The position numbers and the translations under genes are program-made. A DNA stretch of 38,171 nt, taken from contig CAZQGE010000009.1 of NCBI GenBank assembly GCA_964592815.1, positions 1 through 38,171 of the forward strand. Reading direction: 5' to 3'. Shown here in pieces: positions 36,199 through 38,171 of the stretch; position 1 is the first letter of the stretch, and the number at the start of each line of letters is the position of its first letter. Under the pieces are notes generated by a model. It ran no database searches. It was not told where the DNA came from and worked only from the letters and a program-made list of their open reading frames with translations. Source of the DNA: CAZQGE01 sp964592815 (lineage in GTDB: Bacteria > Bacillota > Clostridia > Christensenellales > CAG-917).

Positions 36199-37581
36199 CT
36201 AATCTTTTACGCTTGGAAGATATTTTGTGCCGTCACGCAAACTTTCTGCCGTTGGAGTTGCATCTTGCATCTCGCCTTTCAAAAAGCGTTCATAACTCAT
36301 CATATCAAAATATCCCGTGCCTGTAAGTCCAAAAAGAATAGTTTTGCTTTCGCCTGTTTCTTTACATTTTAAGGCTTCATCAATTGCAACTTTTATTGCG
36401 TGTGCCGATTCTGGAGCAGGCAAAATTCCTTCAACTCTTGCGAATTTTACTGCTGCGTCAAAAACGTCAACTTGGCTTACTGCTCTTGCCTCGTCCAAAA
36501 TTCCGTCGTGGTAAAGTTGGCTTAAAATTGGGCTCATTCCGTGGTAACGAAGTCCGCCTGCGTGGCTTGCACTTGGCATAAAGCCGCTGCCCAAAGTGTA
36601 CATTTTGGCAAGTGGTGTAACTCTGCCCGTGTCGCAATAATCGTATGCAAACGTTCCTTTTGTCAAAGAAGGACAGCTCATAGGCTCAACAGCAATAATG
36701 TGGGAATTACCTTTATTTTTGATTTTGTCCGAAATAAACGGAGCTATAAGCCCTGCAAGGTTGCTTCCGCCACCTGCGCAACCAACAATAATGTCTGGAT
36801 AATCATCAAATTTTTCCAATGCTTCTTTGCTTTCCAAACCAATAATTGATTGGTGAATGCAAACTTGGTTTAACACACTACCCAACGCATAACGTCTTTG
36901 TCCATTACTCTTAATTGCCATTTCAACAGCTTCTGAAATTGCTGTTCCAAGGCTTCCAGAAGTGTTGTCAGGGTGCTCAGCAAGAATTTTTCTGCCTATT
37001 TCTGTTGTATCGGACGGGCTTGGCGTCACGTTTGCGCCATACGTCAACATCAATGCACGTCTGTGTGGCTTCATTTCATAGGAACAACGCACCATAAATA
37101 CGTCAAGATCAAGTCCAAAATAGCTGCAAGCCATTGCCAAAGCAGTACCCCATTGCCCTGCGCCAGTTTCAGTTGTAAGTCCTTTTAAGCCTTGTTCTTT
37201 GGCATAATAGGCTTGAGCTATTGCGCTGTTAAGTTTGTGGCTTCCAGACGTATTGTTGCCCTCAAATTTGTAATAAATTTTTGCAGGCGTGTCCAAAAGT
37301 TTTTCAAGACAATATGCTCTTATCAATGGCGATGGTCTATACATTTTATAAAACTCTCTGACAGCGTCAGGAATTTCAATAAATTCGTCTTGGTCATTGA
37401 TTTCTTGTTTTGCACATTCTCTTGCAAACACAGGTTCAATATCCTCTAAAACAACAGGTTTAAGGGTTTGAGGGTTTAAGAGTGGGCGATGCTTGGTTTG
37501 CATTATGGCTCTAATATTCAGCCATTCTTTTGGCAACTCGCTTTCATTCAAATAGATTTTGTAAGGTATGTCTTTGTTCAT
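36199..37581 (-). CDS. trpB: TrpB2-type tryptophan synthase beta chain
   Basis: 460 residues, longer than the usual 400-residue TrpB and matching the TrpB2 group (TrpB-like PLP enzymes). Motifs: RPSPLIRAYCLEKLL, EGNNTSGSHKLNSA near 105-118 with the PLP lysine, TTETGAGQWGTALAM near 138-152 with the catalytic glutamate, GCAGGGSNLAG near 270 for PLP phosphate, and EGILPAPESAHAI near 390. The enzyme joins indole and L-serine to make tryptophan, using PLP in the cytoplasm. AGGAGG lies eight bases before the ATG. No trpA or other trp gene is adjacent: it is a single-gene unit between its own terminator and a tryptophan T-box. TrpB2 proteins often act without TrpA, so salvage of free indole is a reasonable inference. 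L-serine-related side activities are possible. Confidence 0.93.
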   Translation of the reverse strand: MNKDIPYKIYLNESELPKEWLNIRAIMQTKHRPLLNPQTLKPVVLEDIEPVFARECAKQEINDQDEFIEIPDAVREFYKMYRPSPLIRAYCLEKLLDTPAKIYYKFEGNNTSGSHKLNSAIAQAYYAKEQGLKGLTTETGAGQWGTALAMACSYFGLDLDVFMVRCSYEMKPHRRALMLTYGANVTPSPSDTTEIGRKILAEHPDNTSGSLGTAISEAVEMAIKSNGQRRYALGSVLNQVCIHQSIIGLESKEALEKFDDYPDIIVGCAGGGSNLAGLIAPFISDKIKNKGNSHIIAVEPMSCPSLTKGTFAYDYCDTGRVTPLAKMYTLGSGFMPSASHAGGLRYHGMSPILSQLYHDGILDEARAVSQVDVFDAAVKFARVEGILPAPESAHAIKVAIDEALKCKETGESKTILFGLTGTGYFDMMSYERFLKGEMQDATPTAESLRDGTKYLPSVKD

Positions 37582-37770
37582 TTTTGTTGCCTCCTAAATA
37601 TTTTATTTGCCGTAAACGGCATATTTTATTTTTTTAATTTCAACATTTGTTTAACACTTAATCTTTTGTTACAAAATACGTTTCGTGTATTTAATTTTCT
37701 TTTTACACTCAAAAAAGCACTTTCACAACACGATTAGTGTTTTATTGGCTGTTTAATTGTTTTGACAAAC

Positions 37771-37804
37771 AAAAAAACCGCACGAAAAACAAGTTTTCGT
37801 GCGG
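37771..37804 (-). terminator. T-box-controlled intrinsic terminator
   Basis: The minus-strand stem CCGCACGAAAA / TTTTTCGTGCGG with a short loop is followed by seven T. It is the terminator alternative of the T-box switch and forms when tRNA-Trp is charged. The 175 bases between it and the trpB ribosome site are AT-rich; the only structure I see there is a small GCCG-TTTA-CGGC hairpin at 37609-37620. Confidence 0.93.
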
Positions 37805-38034
37805 ACAAGATTTCCTTGCGGTGCCACCGTACTTGGAACAATATCGCTATCATTCCCACTCATAAACTGCCATCACAGTCCTGCTACTAACGTAAGCGTA
37901 CGTTTACAACTACTCGGCAAAAGCCTTTCACCATAACCCTCAGGGACCCATATTATCAACGTCGGTTTCTGTTGGCATCTCACCACCACCAACTCTCTCA
38001 TAGTCCGTTTGTTGTTTTCTTCCCTTCAACGGTT
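37771..38034 (-). promoter_or_regulatory. Tryptophan T-box riboswitch leader of trpB2
   Basis: The leader has all parts of a T-box. Stem I closes with AACC (38034-38031) on GGTT (37938-37935) and GGGA (38024-38021) on TCCC (37946-37943). The Specifier Loop holds TGG at 37950-37948, the Trp codon, followed by the expected purine. Stem I carries the ATGAGAGAG element. The conserved T-box GTACGGTGGCACCGC lies at 37832-37818; its bulge TGGC at 37826-37823 would pair with a tRNA ending GCCA, and bacterial tRNA-Trp has G73. Uncharged tRNA-Trp would stabilise the antiterminator and switch on trpB2 when tryptophan is scarce. ATG, one base upstream of TGG, is a poorer match because tRNA-Met has A73. 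Confidence 0.95.
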
Positions 38035-38041
38035 TATAAAA

Positions 38042-38070
38042 ATGTTATCACCGACTCTAACTTATGTCAA
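38042..38070 (-). promoter_or_regulatory. Promoter of the T-box/trpB2 transcript
   Basis: On the minus strand a consensus TTGACA (38070-38065), a 17-base spacer and TAACAT (38047-38042) lie immediately before Stem I of the T-box. The -10 hexamer is the same as in the galU and glycan operon promoters. Confidence 0.75.
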
Positions 38071-38171
38071 CTATTTATAACAATTTTTAATACAACAGCA
38101 CAAACTAAATTTATTATAGATTTTAATCCCTCATCTTTGAATCTTTTGAAAATTCGCACCATCGCAAGTTT
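38067..38171 (-). CDS. Possible C-terminal end of an upstream gene, partial
   Basis: A minus-strand frame is open from the window edge for 34 codons and ends in TGA at 38069-38067. The visible peptide is basic with a hydrophobic end (FKDEGLKSIINLVCAVVLKI). The stop overlaps the -35 box of the trpB2 promoter. This length can occur by chance in AT-rich DNA, there is no ribosome site for the internal ATG, and the product is not recognised. Confidence 0.25.
   Translation of the reverse strand, partial: KLAMVRIFKRFKDEGLKSIINLVCAVVLKIVINS

Noticed and set aside
36199..37581. Threonine synthase or another fold-type II PLP enzyme instead of TrpB2
   Set aside because: The ETGAGQWG and GSHKLNSA motifs and the 460-residue length match the TrpB2 group, and the leader is tryptophan-specific.
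37949..37951. ATG as the T-box Specifier (methionine)
   Set aside because: The bulge TGGC predicts a G discriminator base, unlike tRNA-Met with A73, and the downstream gene makes tryptophan.

Overview
The window is AT-rich DNA that looks like a monoderm, low-GC member of the Bacillota, probably an uncultured gut Clostridia lineage. The evidence is a classical tRNA-sensing T-box leader, strong AGGAGG-type ribosome binding sites, intrinsic U-tract terminators, GLUG/MBG/BspA-type surface modules and AT-rich codon use. No rRNA or other phylogenetic marker is present, so this placement is inference. Almost every gene is on the minus strand; only galU is on plus. I saw no tRNA gene, transposase, phage gene or CRISPR array.

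Region 1 (1-7519) is a surface-glycan operon read leftwards from a promoter at about 7491-7519. It encodes a PglF/CapD-type UDP-GlcNAc 4,6-dehydratase, a PglE-type sugar aminotransferase, a phosphoglycosyl transferase fused to a second aminotransferase-like domain, a FemAB/GNAT-like acyl or aminoacyl transferase, and a GT4 glycosyltransferase that runs off the left edge. Together these resemble a bacillosamine-type pathway: make UDP-4-amino-4,6-dideoxy-GlcNAc, load the sugar phosphate on a polyprenyl carrier, decorate and extend it. No PglD-type acetyltransferase is seen; the FemAB-like protein may fill that role.

Region 2 (7582-11883) holds envelope-precursor genes: a diacylglycerol/lipid kinase, galU (UDP-glucose synthesis) on plus, and a fusion of the GlmU acetyltransferase half to GlmM. 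The fusion combines the mutase and acetyltransferase steps toward UDP-GlcNAc, the substrate of the region 1 dehydratase.

Region 3 (11901-36126) is the surface-protein locus and the most striking part. A single intact gene of about 18.9 kb encodes a secreted protein of about 6,289 residues, built from a jelly-roll-like and Ig-like head, about five GLUG beta-helix blocks (roughly 55 repeats), a discoidin-like insertion, and MBG/YDG-type beta domains. It is followed by three tightly coupled genes for small exported proteins whose signal regions share a GA-[ST] ... aromatic pattern resembling SipW-dependent (TasA/camelysin-type) substrates; the third ends in BspA-type leucine-rich repeats. A separately promoted lipoprotein with InlB-like repeats (TTG start) and a small cytoplasmic protein overlapping it follow. 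I infer a fibre, adhesin or matrix system; no biochemical role can be read directly.

Region 4 (36121-38171) is a stand-alone TrpB2-type tryptophan synthase beta gene under a tryptophan T-box with its own promoter and terminators. The TGG specifier and a UGGC antiterminator bulge matching a G73 discriminator both point to tRNA-Trp. A short open frame at the right edge may be the tail of another gene.
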